DNA of 64,000 nucleotides, from NCBI GenBank assembly GCA_043228905.1, contig JBHGNT010000013.1, positions 21,080,001 through 21,144,000 on the forward strand, given 5' to 3'. Of this stretch, positions 1 to 8,189 are shown in pieces. Within the stretch, counting starts at the first letter, position 1. Every line of letters starts with the position of its first letter. The translations under genes were made by a program, and so were the position numbers. The notes below the pieces were generated by a model that had not been told where the DNA came from, searched no databases, and worked only from the letters and a program-made list of their open reading frames with translations. The stretch is from Azolla caroliniana. Lineage: Eukaryota > Polypodiophyta.

Positions 1-1
1 G

Positions 2-1084
2 TGGATGGTCAACATTGTAGCTATGCCGACCGGGATTGGACAAAAGAAATACTTGGTGTTAGCTCGAGAAGATCTCACAAACCAAGTTGAAGGTCGAGCG
101 CTTCGGAGGAAAACGTGTGCCGCGGTGTGCCAATTTCTTTTGGAAGAAGTGTTTTGTAGGTACGGCTGCGTAGGACAAGTGATTGCGGACCGGGGAGAAC
201 TCGACTCGGACAAAGCTAGGGGATTCTTCGCCAAACATGGAGTTCGGTTAACGTTGACAACGGCCTACAATCCGGAGGCCAACGGGAAGATCGAACGAGG
301 ACATAGTCCGATCGTGAAAGCACTTGCGAAGGCATGCGACGGAAGGGTGAAGGATTGGCCACAAATGCTTCCGTATGCACTATGGGCGGATCGGACGACG
401 CATAGCTCCGTGACCGGTTACATGCCGGCAGAACTCATGACCGGACAAGCACCAGTAATGCCAACGGAAACCGCAATCGCGACATGGACAATACTACTGT
501 GGAAGGAAGAGATGAGCCGGGAAGATCTACTAGCGGTCCGGATACGACAACTGGAGGGAAGACCGAAAGATGTAGCGGAAGCGTCACGCCGACAACAAGA
601 AGCACGATTCTGGAACAAAAGCCGGTTCGACACAAAGCACCGACTAAGACCGAGGAGGATTGAAGAAGGAGATTGGGTGATCGTATATGATAGTAGCTTG
701 GACCATCAACATACAACGATGCGGAAATTCGCGAAAAGGTGGTTCGGGCCGTACGAGGTTCGGAAGGTCTTCGACAACGGGACGTACCGACTGTCCGAGT
801 TGGATGGAACAATACTACGAGTGCCTATAGCCGGGAAGCGGGTGAAGATTTTCAAGAAGCGGACCGACGACAAACCTTATGTGATCCAAGTCGAGGCCGA
901 CAACGAGGAGCAATCCGACGAAGACCACAATGATGCGGGAAGCGAAGAAAGTGGATTACAACTCATAGTCGACATAAGGGGAGAATCGGAGGAAGCTTCG
1001 GATGAAGACGGATACGAAGAATCAAGAACTTCGGCACATACCGGAGGATGTGCGGGTTTGGAGGGGGCGAGTGTCGTAGTGTAG
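2..1084 (+). CDS. pol: G1 Pol, integrase C-terminal part (5' truncated by the window)
   Basis: The open frame enters from the left and stops at 1082-1084, just inside the LTR. It covers the integrase catalytic core and a GPY/F-type C-terminal module. The second catalytic Asp (ADRGELD) and the Glu (ANGKIERGH) are visible, and the module shows RWFGPYEV. At the first catalytic Asp, related copies read WMVDIV but this copy reads WMVNIV at 2-19, a G-to-A change that should inactivate the enzyme. The last ~60 residues are acidic and poorly conserved. The frame also runs through the conserved pre-LTR hairpin, so the biological stop may have been further upstream. There is no chromodomain. The integrase assignment is secure; loss of activity is inferred. 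Confidence 0.85.
   Translation, partial: WMVNIVAMPTGIGQKKYLVLAREDLTNQVEGRALRRKTCAAVCQFLLEEVFCRYGCVGQVIADRGELDSDKARGFFAKHGVRLTLTTAYNPEANGKIERGHSPIVKALAKACDGRVKDWPQMLPYALWADRTTHSSVTGYMPAELMTGQAPVMPTETAIATWTILLWKEEMSREDLLAVRIRQLEGRPKDVAEASRRQQEARFWNKSRFDTKHRLRPRRIEEGDWVIVYDSSLDHQHTTMRKFAKRWFGPYEVRKVFDNGTYRLSELDGTILRVPIAGKRVKIFKKRTDDKPYVIQVEADNEEQSDEDHNDAGSEESGLQLIVDIRGESEEASDEDGYEESRTSAHTGGCAGLEGASVVV
1034..1053 (+). other. Pre-PPT hairpin of G1
   Basis: Perfect 6-bp inverted repeat GCACAT / ATGTGC around the 8-nt loop ACCGGAGG. It ends 18 nt before the 3' LTR. The same structure at the same distance occurs in G2, G3, G5 and G6, with paired base changes in G2 and G3. Confidence 0.7.
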
Positions 1085-1882
1085 GTTGCACACTATGTGG
1101 AAATTATATTTTTGTCCCTCCGGATAGAGAATGGAGTGCTCGGTGAGAACCGGAAGAAAACGGCATACCGGCAAGGAGGAAAACGGCATACCGGCAAGGA
1201 AGAAAACGGCATACCGGCAAGGAAGAGCCGGATAAAGAGACATAAATGTAAAATAAGGAAATACTCATTACTGCGCAGGGCGTGATTCGAACTCTGCACC
1301 TCCACGTTGACACACCCCAACCTTACCATTACATTAAATTATCTTAAGTGTTTTAAATATAGATTTAATATGTATAGGACCTTTATTTATGCATACCTTT
1401 ATTAAAAGGTAAATCGTGTATTTTTTTAATATATGAAAAAGAAAAAAAACACGAGACACTAAAAATAACTCATGCACATCTAGCGTGCATGAGCCCTATA
1501 CTTAGGAAATAAAAAAGCATCACATGCACATTTAGTGGACATGAACACTGTTTGTAAAAAAAAAAAAAGCATGAAGCCATGCTTAGCTCTTCTTTCCTTA
1601 TATAAGGAGGAGAGAAATATGTAAAGGGTTGTTGATTATTTGGATTAAGTATTAATCAATACAAAAATTATTCGTGGGATTCACGATTTATACATCTACT
1701 TCTCTCTTAACACCCTAAGTACCAATTAATATAGTATACTCGTGTGATTCACGAGTTTCTTATCTTTCTCTTTGCTATTTACTCATAATTAATCTCTATC
1801 TCACGAACTTCTTTCTCCTAGTCCAAGACCTCTGTGGTTCCCACCCGACTCACGCAACGATCCGGAGCTGAAAGGCACGACA
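1072..1882 (+). repeat. G1 3' LTR
   Basis: An 811-bp LTR starting TGTCGT and ending ACGACA, with a G-rich polypurine tract directly before it. A TATA-like TATATAA lies at 1599-1605. It aligns along its length with the G5 LTR at 23247-24079, read on the opposite strand. The middle holds an antisense tRNA-like segment (1271-1336) and long A/T-rich tracts. No gene is present. Confidence 0.9.
1271..1336 (-). other. tRNA-like A-box/B-box segment inside the G1 LTR
   Basis: On the minus strand an A-box-like TAATGTAATGGTAAGG (1321-1336) is followed by the B-box-like GAGTTCGAATC (1284-1294). The spacing and the GGAGGTGCAG text before the B box match the corresponding LTR part of G5. It does not fold as a complete tRNA. 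It may be a relic of a tRNA or tRNA-derived SINE, or an antisense Pol III promoter. Confidence 0.45.
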
Positions 1883-2367
1883 ACGCCGGATACCGGTGCC
1901 GCCGCCGGATGCCGACACCGGATACCGACGCCGCATGCCGCCGCCGGATTGCGGTCGGATGCCGTCGGATCACCGGCTCCATCGGCGGTCCGGTTTTGGT
2001 TGGCCAAAACCCTTTTCGAGTAGCTAGCCACCTCCACTCTAAGTTCAAGTTACCTTGAACTCTCTATGCTCCACACATAGACACAAAGATAATATCTTTT
2101 GCTCCACCTTATATATGATGAGAGCCGTATTTGTCGTGCCTATGTGGGATATCTCACAATTTTCTCTTTTCTTTTCACAAACTTTATACCCTCATATCTT
2201 GACATTTATTTGTCCATTTCTCGTGTAATAAAGTGCATTCGAAACCTCCATCATTTTGTACTTAGATATTAAAAATGTTATCTTCACAATTATTGTATTA
2301 CATGATTCATACTCGATTTTGTACGTTTTATGGGATTTTCACACTATTGCCGAAAATCTTCACGACA
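1883..2367 (-). repeat. G2 3' LTR, remnant left after the G1 insertion
   Basis: The 485-bp stretch is nearly identical to about 8711-9158 and ends in ACGACA at 2367. The rest of this LTR lies beyond G1, outside the window. A CCGGATGCCG-rich segment at 1883-1975 is longer here than in the other copy. Confidence 0.9.
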
Positions 2368-2384
2368 TCCACCCCCACCAAACC

Positions 2385-2404
2385 GCACGTCCTCCAGTAC
2401 GTGC
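2385..2404 (-). other. Pre-PPT hairpin of G2
   Basis: Inverted repeat GCACGT / ACGTGC with the 8-nt loop ACTGGAGG on the minus strand, 17 nt from the 3' LTR. It is outside the pol frame, which ends at 2431. Relative to G1, G5 and G6 one base pair has changed on both sides (A-T to G-C), which preserves pairing. Confidence 0.72.
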
Positions 2405-2430
2405 CAAGAAGAGAAGAAGTGAGATTTCGG

Positions 2431-5400
2431 CTACGATGATAAATTAGATTCCTCCATGTCTTCATTTTCATCCGGCCTATTATGTTCATCGTCGAGGTAA
2501 TCGAGGTCAGGATCCTTGTCTTGTCTTTTCTTGAAAAGCTTTACTCTTTTTCCCGCAATGGGTACGGCCATCCTTGATTCGTCTAGTTCCGCAAGGTGGT
2601 ATGTGGCATTATCGTTGGCACTTGTCACCACATACGGCCCGAACCATCTTCTTGCGAACTTCCTTGTCGTACTATGTTGATTGTCAAGGGTGCTGTCGTA
2701 AACCAAAACCCAATCCCCTTCTTCAATCTTCTTGGGACGAAGTCGATGCGTGTTGTCGAACCGAACTTTGTTCTTTACTCGGGCTGCCTTCATCATCTTT
2801 CGCGCTTTTTCTAAATCTTCAGGTCTTCTTTCAAGTTGCCTTATCCGCGCCGCTAATAACTCTTCACGGCTCATCTCGTTCTCCCACGGTATCGCTACCC
2901 ATGAGGCGATCGTCCTTTCGATGGGCATAATCGGCTTTTGTCCATACATAAGCTCCGTCGGCATATACCCTGTCACCGAGCTATGTGTCGTTCTATCGGC
3001 CCACAAGGCATAGGGTAATAGTCGTGGCCAATTCCCGACTCGACCGTTGCATGCCCGTACGATGGCTTTAACGATAGGTCCATGCCCTCGCTCGATCTTC
3101 CCATTTGCTTCCGGATTGTAGGCAGTCGTGAGGGAGAGCTTCACGCCTAGTCTTTCGAAGAGCTCCGTCGCTTCGTGCGCGTCCAACTCCCCTCGGTCGG
3201 CCACTATCTTCCCTACACATCCATATCGGCAAACAACATCTTCAAGTAAAAATTTACAAACGGCTGAAGTCGTCTTATTTGTCAAGGCTCGTCCTTCCAC
3301 TTGATTTGTCAAGTCTTCCCTTGCGAGCGCTAAGTACTTCATTTGTCCCACTCCCATTGGCATCGAGACCAGATCCACCATCCATTTGAAGTGAATGGTG
3401 AGTGGGTATGTCGGCTTTAACTCATCACGATGACGTATATTTGAATATATTTGGCAAGTTCCACATGTGGACACGAAATGGAGTACATCTTTGTACATGC
3501 TTGGCCACCAGTACTTCTCCTTCAATTTTTCGAACGTCGCCCATGTTCCTCTATGACCTGCCCAAGCACTCTCGTGGAATTCGGTCATCAGCGTCTCTTG
3601 CTCTTCTTTCTTTACCACCACTCGACGTGGTATTCCTATCCTTCTTTTTGGATGTCGCCAAAGGAATCCTCCCTTCAAGAAGTATCGATAAGCTTTCTTT
3701 CGGATTCGTAGGGCCTCCTCCTTTGTCAACGAAGCATCTGTCGTCAATGTTCTTAGGAATCTACCGATGAGTAACCACTCTCCTTCGTACTCATTCTCGT
3801 TGAAGGCGTGGAGGGTTTGCGTGTCCTGGTCTTCCGCCGACAATCGAGCCATCTTGAAGAAGTCGAGGGCGACATCTTCATCTTCCGAAACCATGTTACT
3901 TCCATTTGAAAATCTTGCCCTCGAGAGCATGTCAGCCATGGCGTTCTTCTTCCCTGCAATGTGACGGATCTCTGGGTTTAAAGACTTGATGTAGGCGATC
4001 CACCTTAGCATAGCAAGATCTGGGGTCGCACATCCCGAGACCATTCTGAGAATTGGGAGACAATCTGTCTCTATTATCACTTCTGACCCGATCAGGTAAT
4101 CTTTGTCCGTCTTCACTGCCGACAGAATACCCCAAAGTTCCCGCTTGACTTGGGCATATCTTTGTTGCCGTTCGCTGAGAACCTTTGCTCCGAACCGGAC
4201 GGCATATCGCGCATTATCTTCACCTTCTTGATTGATGACCCACCCGATTCCGGTTGGGCTCGTATCTACGGTCACGTAAATTGGTTTCCCTTCGGCATAG
4301 TCGGCCTTCCTTAGTGCTGGAGCTTCAAGAAGCAGTTTCTTTAATCTTCGCATCGCCTCTGTGTGCTCGTCTCGCCATTCGAACTTTATTCTTTTCTTTA
4401 GTAGTCCATATAACGGTTCGGCGACATGAGCGTAGTGAGGAATCCATATATGATAAAACGCGCACGCTCCAAGGAACCTTCGAACCTCCGTTTGGTTTTC
4501 GCATTCTTCTTTCATGTCTTGGATTGCGTTCACTTTGGATGGCGAGGGCTTCCGGCCGTATGCTCCACACAAGTGACCTACCACCAAGATCTCCGGTTGC
4601 CCGAATGCGGATTTTTCTCCCGAAAATGTCAAATTCGAATCATCGAGCCTTTGAAGCACCTTCTCGCAATCTTTCATATGATCCGCAACGAACTTTCTAC
4701 AACCTTCCTTATCTTTCGATTCATCTTTCTCCTCATCCGAACATCCTTTTATCGGAATATCATCCAAGAATGGCATCGTGATGTCCGGAATGCAATCCTT
4801 CAAGACTTTATTCATGGCATTCACCATATGAGCCACCGAGTTCGTTGCTCCTTGGGGTAAGGTACACATTCGCACAAGCCCGATCGGAGTCCTCATGGTT
4901 GTAATGTCCCGACTGTCGATCGCTAATTGGAATTGGTCATATCCGGAGTAGAGATCGCCAATAGAGTAGATGGACCGGCCCGCAAATGCTTCGGCAAATT
5001 CGTCCACGCTCGGACCGATTCCGGCATTTCGAATTGTCACCTTGTTGACGGGTTGAAGATCTTGGATGAATCGCAATGATCCATTCTTCTTCGGCACCGT
5101 GAACCACCTATTGGAATAAGGAGCATTCGACGGTTCTAGAATTCCCATACTCACCTTCTCCTTTAAGAGCTCGATCAGCTTCGGAAGGTGTGCTCTCGGA
5201 ACCGGTATCGGTTTCAAGTTCCAAGGCACATGAGGCACCGTGAAGATCACCATTGGCTCTATAATCTTTGGGTCGGCGCATCCGATTTCTCGTGGGAAGA
5301 ATGCGAAAGCCTTCCCATGTCTCTCAAGCATATCGCGAAACATTCGCTCCTCTTCAGGGAGAAGGAAATCCTCCTTTCCAACTCGTAGCTTCCCCTTCGT

Positions 5401-5859
5401 CTCTTTGGTGAAGTCATGACCTATCTTCTTCGGATCTCTTAAGCTTGGATCGTTAGCGACTTCCTTCATCTTTTGCCAGCTATCTTCCGGTACCGGAACC
5501 GCAACTGGCTTGATCTTCTTATCCACCGTTTTATATTTCGTGTTGATGTCAGCTTCCTTCATCGAGATGCCACGACGGTATTCATCGATGATAGCGTACA
5601 TGTTGACGGAGTTAACCGAAATCACGCGTTGGTTGTGAAGATAGCTCAAGTCCACGACGTCCTCGATTTCGCCGATGGTGTCGTTAAATGAGGCTTCTTC
5701 CATAATATGAGTCACGAACTCTCCTTCTTCTATTATGTTCTCTTCTTTCAGCATCTTCTCGAATTCTTGTATCCGGCGCTTGTGCTTCTTGTCGGGTAGT
5801 ACTAGTTTACATGCGCCACTAGGTGTGACACATGTTGCTTCTCTTTGCAATCCACACAT
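2431..5859 (-). CDS. pol: G2 Pol: reverse transcriptase, RNase H, integrase
   Basis: An uninterrupted 1142-codon frame. The RT fingers/palm region carries NRWFTVPKKNGSLRFIQDL and the active site FLDD at residues 364-367. RNase H follows at about 540-660 (YVTVDTSPTGIGW). The integrase HHCC finger starts near residue 762 (HESAWAGHRGTW) and its core carries Asp829, Asp888 and Glu923, spaced as in DDE integrases. A GPY/F-type module (RRWFGPYVV) and an acidic tail end the protein; there is no chromodomain. The frame is open upstream of its ATG to the GGATTTT site at 5928-5934, so expression as a -1 frameshift product of Gag-Pro is likely. All visible catalytic residues are present. Confidence 0.93.
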   Translation of the reverse strand: MCGLQREATCVTPSGACKLVLPDKKHKRRIQEFEKMLKEENIIEEGEFVTHIMEEASFNDTIGEIEDVVDLSYLHNQRVISVNSVNMYAIIDEYRRGISMKEADINTKYKTVDKKIKPVAVPVPEDSWQKMKEVANDPSLRDPKKIGHDFTKETKGKLRVGKEDFLLPEEERMFRDMLERHGKAFAFFPREIGCADPKIIEPMVIFTVPHVPWNLKPIPVPRAHLPKLIELLKEKVSMGILEPSNAPYSNRWFTVPKKNGSLRFIQDLQPVNKVTIRNAGIGPSVDEFAEAFAGRSIYSIGDLYSGYDQFQLAIDSRDITTMRTPIGLVRMCTLPQGATNSVAHMVNAMNKVLKDCIPDITMPFLDDIPIKGCSDEEKDESKDKEGCRKFVADHMKDCEKVLQRLDDSNLTFSGEKSAFGQPEILVVGHLCGAYGRKPSPSKVNAIQDMKEECENQTEVRRFLGACAFYHIWIPHYAHVAEPLYGLLKKRIKFEWRDEHTEAMRRLKKLLLEAPALRKADYAEGKPIYVTVDTSPTGIGWVINQEGEDNARYAVRFGAKVLSERQQRYAQVKRELWGILSAVKTDKDYLIGSEVIIETDCLPILRMVSGCATPDLAMLRWIAYIKSLNPEIRHIAGKKNAMADMLSRARFSNGSNMVSEDEDVALDFFKMARLSAEDQDTQTLHAFNENEYEGEWLLIGRFLRTLTTDASLTKEEALRIRKKAYRYFLKGGFLWRHPKRRIGIPRRVVVKKEEQETLMTEFHESAWAGHRGTWATFEKLKEKYWWPSMYKDVLHFVSTCGTCQIYSNIRHRDELKPTYPLTIHFKWMVDLVSMPMGVGQMKYLALAREDLTNQVEGRALTNKTTSAVCKFLLEDVVCRYGCVGKIVADRGELDAHEATELFERLGVKLSLTTAYNPEANGKIERGHGPIVKAIVRACNGRVGNWPRLLPYALWADRTTHSSVTGYMPTELMYGQKPIMPIERTIASWVAIPWENEMSREELLAARIRQLERRPEDLEKARKMMKAARVKNKVRFDNTHRLRPKKIEEGDWVLVYDSTLDNQHSTTRKFARRWFGPYVVTSANDNATYHLAELDESRMAVPIAGKRVKLFKKRQDKDPDLDYLDDEHNRPDENEDMEESNLSS

Positions 5860-5871
5860 TCTTCTTTCTTG

Positions 5872-5934
5872 TGGGGTCTTGTGATTGCTCGGACTATTTG
5901 TGCCCCATGCTTCAATAGTCCACTCTAAAAATCC
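5872..5934 (-). promoter_or_regulatory. G2 Pro-Pol -1 ribosomal frameshift signal (predicted)
   Basis: Slippery GGATTTT (5934-5928) reads GAT TTT in the protease frame and is followed at once by the protease stop TAG (5925-5927). The 3' stem TGGACTATT (5922-5914) pairs with AATAGTCCG (5898-5890) with one G-T pair. Loop bases TGGGG (5907-5903) can pair with CCCCA (5876-5872), giving an H-type pseudoknot. Slipping -1 gives GGA TTT TTA GAG and continues without a stop into the Pol ATG. The heptamer resembles the GGAUUUA site known from the mouse mammary tumour virus pro-pol junction. Confidence 0.75.
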
Positions 5935-7169
5935 GAGGATTCGCCTCCGAGACTATCTCGATTCCTTTCATGATTGGCTCGCACTGTTAGGAATTGGACC
6001 GATCTTTGGTTGTCAAGACTCTTTATTCGTGCGAAGGCTGCTCCATTATCTAACACTTTGGTCTCCATCCGAGATGATGTGATATAAGGTTGCCCTAGGA
6101 TGACAGGATGCGACGCCGATTCTTGTACGAAGAAGTGTTGATCCATCTCCACATCCCCGATCGTGACTTTGACATTGGGACAAGCTCCGTACAAGTCCTC
6201 CGTAGACTTTGTTGCCGCGCGAATCTTCCATCCGTGGTTGGTATTGATTGGCCATCTTCCCTTTTTGTAGAAGTCGGTTGACATGAGGTTGATCTCCGAG
6301 CCGTGGTCGATCAAGGCTACGACAGTCTCTTTCTTCTCCCCGATCTTCACCGGCGTCTCCGTTGTTGCTCGTGCCCAATGAGGTCGAGTGTAGTGGCTGT
6401 CCACCATATCTTCATCAATTTCGTCTCTTGCCATCGTTATGGCATTCGTTTTTGCTTTTTGCGGCTTCTCTTCTTCCTCGTCCGATTGTTGTCTCTTTCT
6501 CTTTACAAGGTCCAGGATCGTGTCATGGAACTCCTTCTTCGTAATGCCAAGCAATTCCCTCAAGGACAAAGTTACGTGGCTATCAAGAACTCGTTCTTCG
6601 AGAATCTTCTTTAGGTCCGTCGTCTGCTCTATGTCCGACCTTAGCTTATAGGTAGGTATGGTCCTTGTCCTCCCAGTGGGGTCTTCGACACCAACCTTCA
6701 CGGGCCGAACCGTTTCTTCAACTCGTATGCTCGGCTCCCCTTTTCGGCTTGATTCTCGTTCCTCCGTTTGTAAAGGTCGACTCGTCTCCGCATCGTCCTT
6801 CTTTTTCGCGTTCCTTGTTTCATGTCTTTTTGATGGCCCTTGCTCTTCTATTCTCTTTCTCTTCTCTTCGACGAACACCTCGTGGTTGTCGCACATCACC
6901 TCCGCGAGTATGGTGTTGTCGTCCACCGGATCCGACCACCCGGTTATGTTTTGCACACTTCGGTCTGCCAGCTCTACCTCGTTCGATGTGACTTTTCCCT
7001 TCTTCTCATATTCGAGAACGGAAGTCCAAAACTTTGCTCCCGCTCTAGCAGCTTCAGTCTTGTCTTTCCCGACTCTTATTCCGGCCGACGCAGCATAGTG
7101 CATCGCATCCACATGAGTCGCATCGGCATCCTCCATAGATTTCTTCATTCCTCCTCTTCCGAAATTCAC
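5925..7169 (-). CDS. pro: G2 aspartic protease part of Gag-Pro
   Basis: A 414-codon frame following gag. The N-terminal half is a charged linker rich in Lys and Glu. The retropepsin-like domain is near residues 270-400, with ALIDHGSEINLMS at about 285-297, so the catalytic triplet is Asp288-His-Gly rather than the usual D-S/T-G. ILGQPYI further on matches the second conserved part of retropepsins. In G6 the same protein is continuous with Gag. Here the gag stop and this frame overlap at 7166-7169, most simply through a 1-nt deletion near 7180. It ends at the frameshift signal. Confidence 0.82.
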   Translation of the reverse strand: MNFGRGGMKKSMEDADATHVDAMHYAASAGIRVGKDKTEAARAGAKFWTSVLEYEKKGKVTSNEVELADRSVQNITGWSDPVDDNTILAEVMCDNHEVFVEEKRKRIEEQGPSKRHETRNAKKKDDAETSRPLQTEERESSRKGEPSIRVEETVRPVKVGVEDPTGRTRTIPTYKLRSDIEQTTDLKKILEERVLDSHVTLSLRELLGITKKEFHDTILDLVKRKRQQSDEEEEKPQKAKTNAITMARDEIDEDMVDSHYTRPHWARATTETPVKIGEKKETVVALIDHGSEINLMSTDFYKKGRWPINTNHGWKIRAATKSTEDLYGACPNVKVTIGDVEMDQHFFVQESASHPVILGQPYITSSRMETKVLDNGAAFARIKSLDNQRSVQFLTVRANHERNRDSLGGESSDF

Positions 7170-8128
7170 CCGTAGGGGTCTTTAGTCTCGCGTGAGCAGA
7201 TCATGTTGTCCTCTATGTATACGATATTTTGTCGAATCGCCTCTCGAAGGCTCGCACAATCCCTTCTCATGTGGTCCATGCTATCGCACCACACGCATCT
7301 AAAGGGTTCTTTTCCTTTAGGGCCCCGACGATTCATGTTGGCTAGCGTGACCTTCTCGAACTTCTTCACTAGCTCTTCAATGATGTCGTCATCAATCTTC
7401 TTTTCTTCCATGTTACTTTGTCTCGGCGGCTCAGCTACTTTCGACGGTCTTGCTTTCTCCGTGGTAGTCGGTCCCATCAAGTCGGTGTCATCAACCCATT
7501 GGCGACGCTTGTCGAGCCTATTGCATGCCCGCTTCACCGCGATCCAGTCCACTACGAACCCATTTGCTTGGGTATCATCTTCGAGAAGAGTTCCCAACTC
7601 CCGTCTATCCTTTATGTCCACGGCCTTCAAGAAGTACAAAGTCTTGTCCTCTTCAAGCAATACTTGGTCCGTATTGGGGAGACGACTAAACATCTGGTCG
7701 AATTCGTCGTACACCCTCGAGACGCTCATCTTCTTATTCTTCTTCTCTATCCACTTCATCAGGGCATGTCGAGTCATCCTCGTTGAGTCTTCTGTCACGA
7801 ACTCCGCTAGTATCGTTTTCTCGAACTCGGACCATGTTGTCTTTCCTTCTTGAAGCTCAATGATGCGTCTTTGGATGTTGTTGGCGACAACTCTCTTGAA
7901 GCTTGCGATTTGACGTGCCTCGGACACGTCCCTTTGATTCATCTCCCTCTTATATGCATCAAGGAACTTCGTAACGTTCCTTCCATCGAATTGGCCCTCG
8001 AGCTCTACGACACGATCAACAGCCTTCTCCACGCTCGCGTCGTTGTCCCGAGATCTCATCATTTGCTCGACGATTAGCATCATCCTTTCAAGCTCTCCTG
8101 CTTGGTTGCTTGAGGACGCCATCTCCAA
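7166..8128 (-). CDS. gag: G2 Gag (capsid and nucleocapsid)
   Basis: A 320-codon frame beginning about 60 nt after the 5' LTR and primer site. The first ~220 residues are the helical Gag region. A CCHC zinc knuckle, CVWCDSMDHMRRDC, lies at C278, C281, H286 and C291. It should form the virus-like particle and bind element RNA. The stop at 7166-7168 comes about 30 residues after the knuckle. G6 has one extra base at the matching position (about 7180) and reads on into protease, so this stop is probably a lesion and not a designed end. Confidence 0.85.
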   Translation of the reverse strand: MEMASSSNQAGELERMMLIVEQMMRSRDNDASVEKAVDRVVELEGQFDGRNVTKFLDAYKREMNQRDVSEARQIASFKRVVANNIQRRIIELQEGKTTWSEFEKTILAEFVTEDSTRMTRHALMKWIEKKNKKMSVSRVYDEFDQMFSRLPNTDQVLLEEDKTLYFLKAVDIKDRRELGTLLEDDTQANGFVVDWIAVKRACNRLDKRRQWVDDTDLMGPTTTEKARPSKVAEPPRQSNMEEKKIDDDIIEELVKKFEKVTLANMNRRGPKGKEPFRCVWCDSMDHMRRDCASLREAIRQNIVYIEDNMICSRETKDPYG

Positions 8129-8162
8129 GTATTAATCTCGACTTGATCCTTCCTACCGCCTC

Positions 8163-8181
8163 TTTCACGTCGGGTTCACCA
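8163..8181 (-). promoter_or_regulatory. G2 primer binding site
   Basis: Minus-strand TGGTGAACCCGACGTGAAA, 8 nt inside the 5' LTR. The same sequence occurs at the same place in G3 and G5, and with one change in G6. It starts with the TGG expected for pairing to a tRNA CCA end but is not the initiator-Met site. I could not assign the tRNA. Confidence 0.75.
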
Positions 8182-8189
8182 CTTTATTA

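Larger units (their letters stand above)
1..1882 (+). mobile_element. G1: 3' part of a Ty3/gypsy retrotransposon
   Basis: The 3' part of an element that begins before the window: the end of integrase, a polypurine tract at about 1057-1071 and a full 3' LTR (1072-1882). The right edge falls inside the 3' LTR of G2, because the sequence after 1882 matches the middle of the G2 5' LTR from about 8711. G1 therefore inserted into G2. Its LTR and integrase belong to the same family as G5 (23247-58478), which lies in the opposite orientation. The target duplication cannot be checked because the left end is outside the window. Confidence 0.9.

Noticed and set aside
7160-7200. Possible second -1 frameshift site between G2 gag and protease
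   Set aside because: G2 protease is -1 to gag, but G6 has gag and protease fused in one frame and one extra base at this point, and there is no downstream stem. A 1-nt deletion in G2 is simpler.
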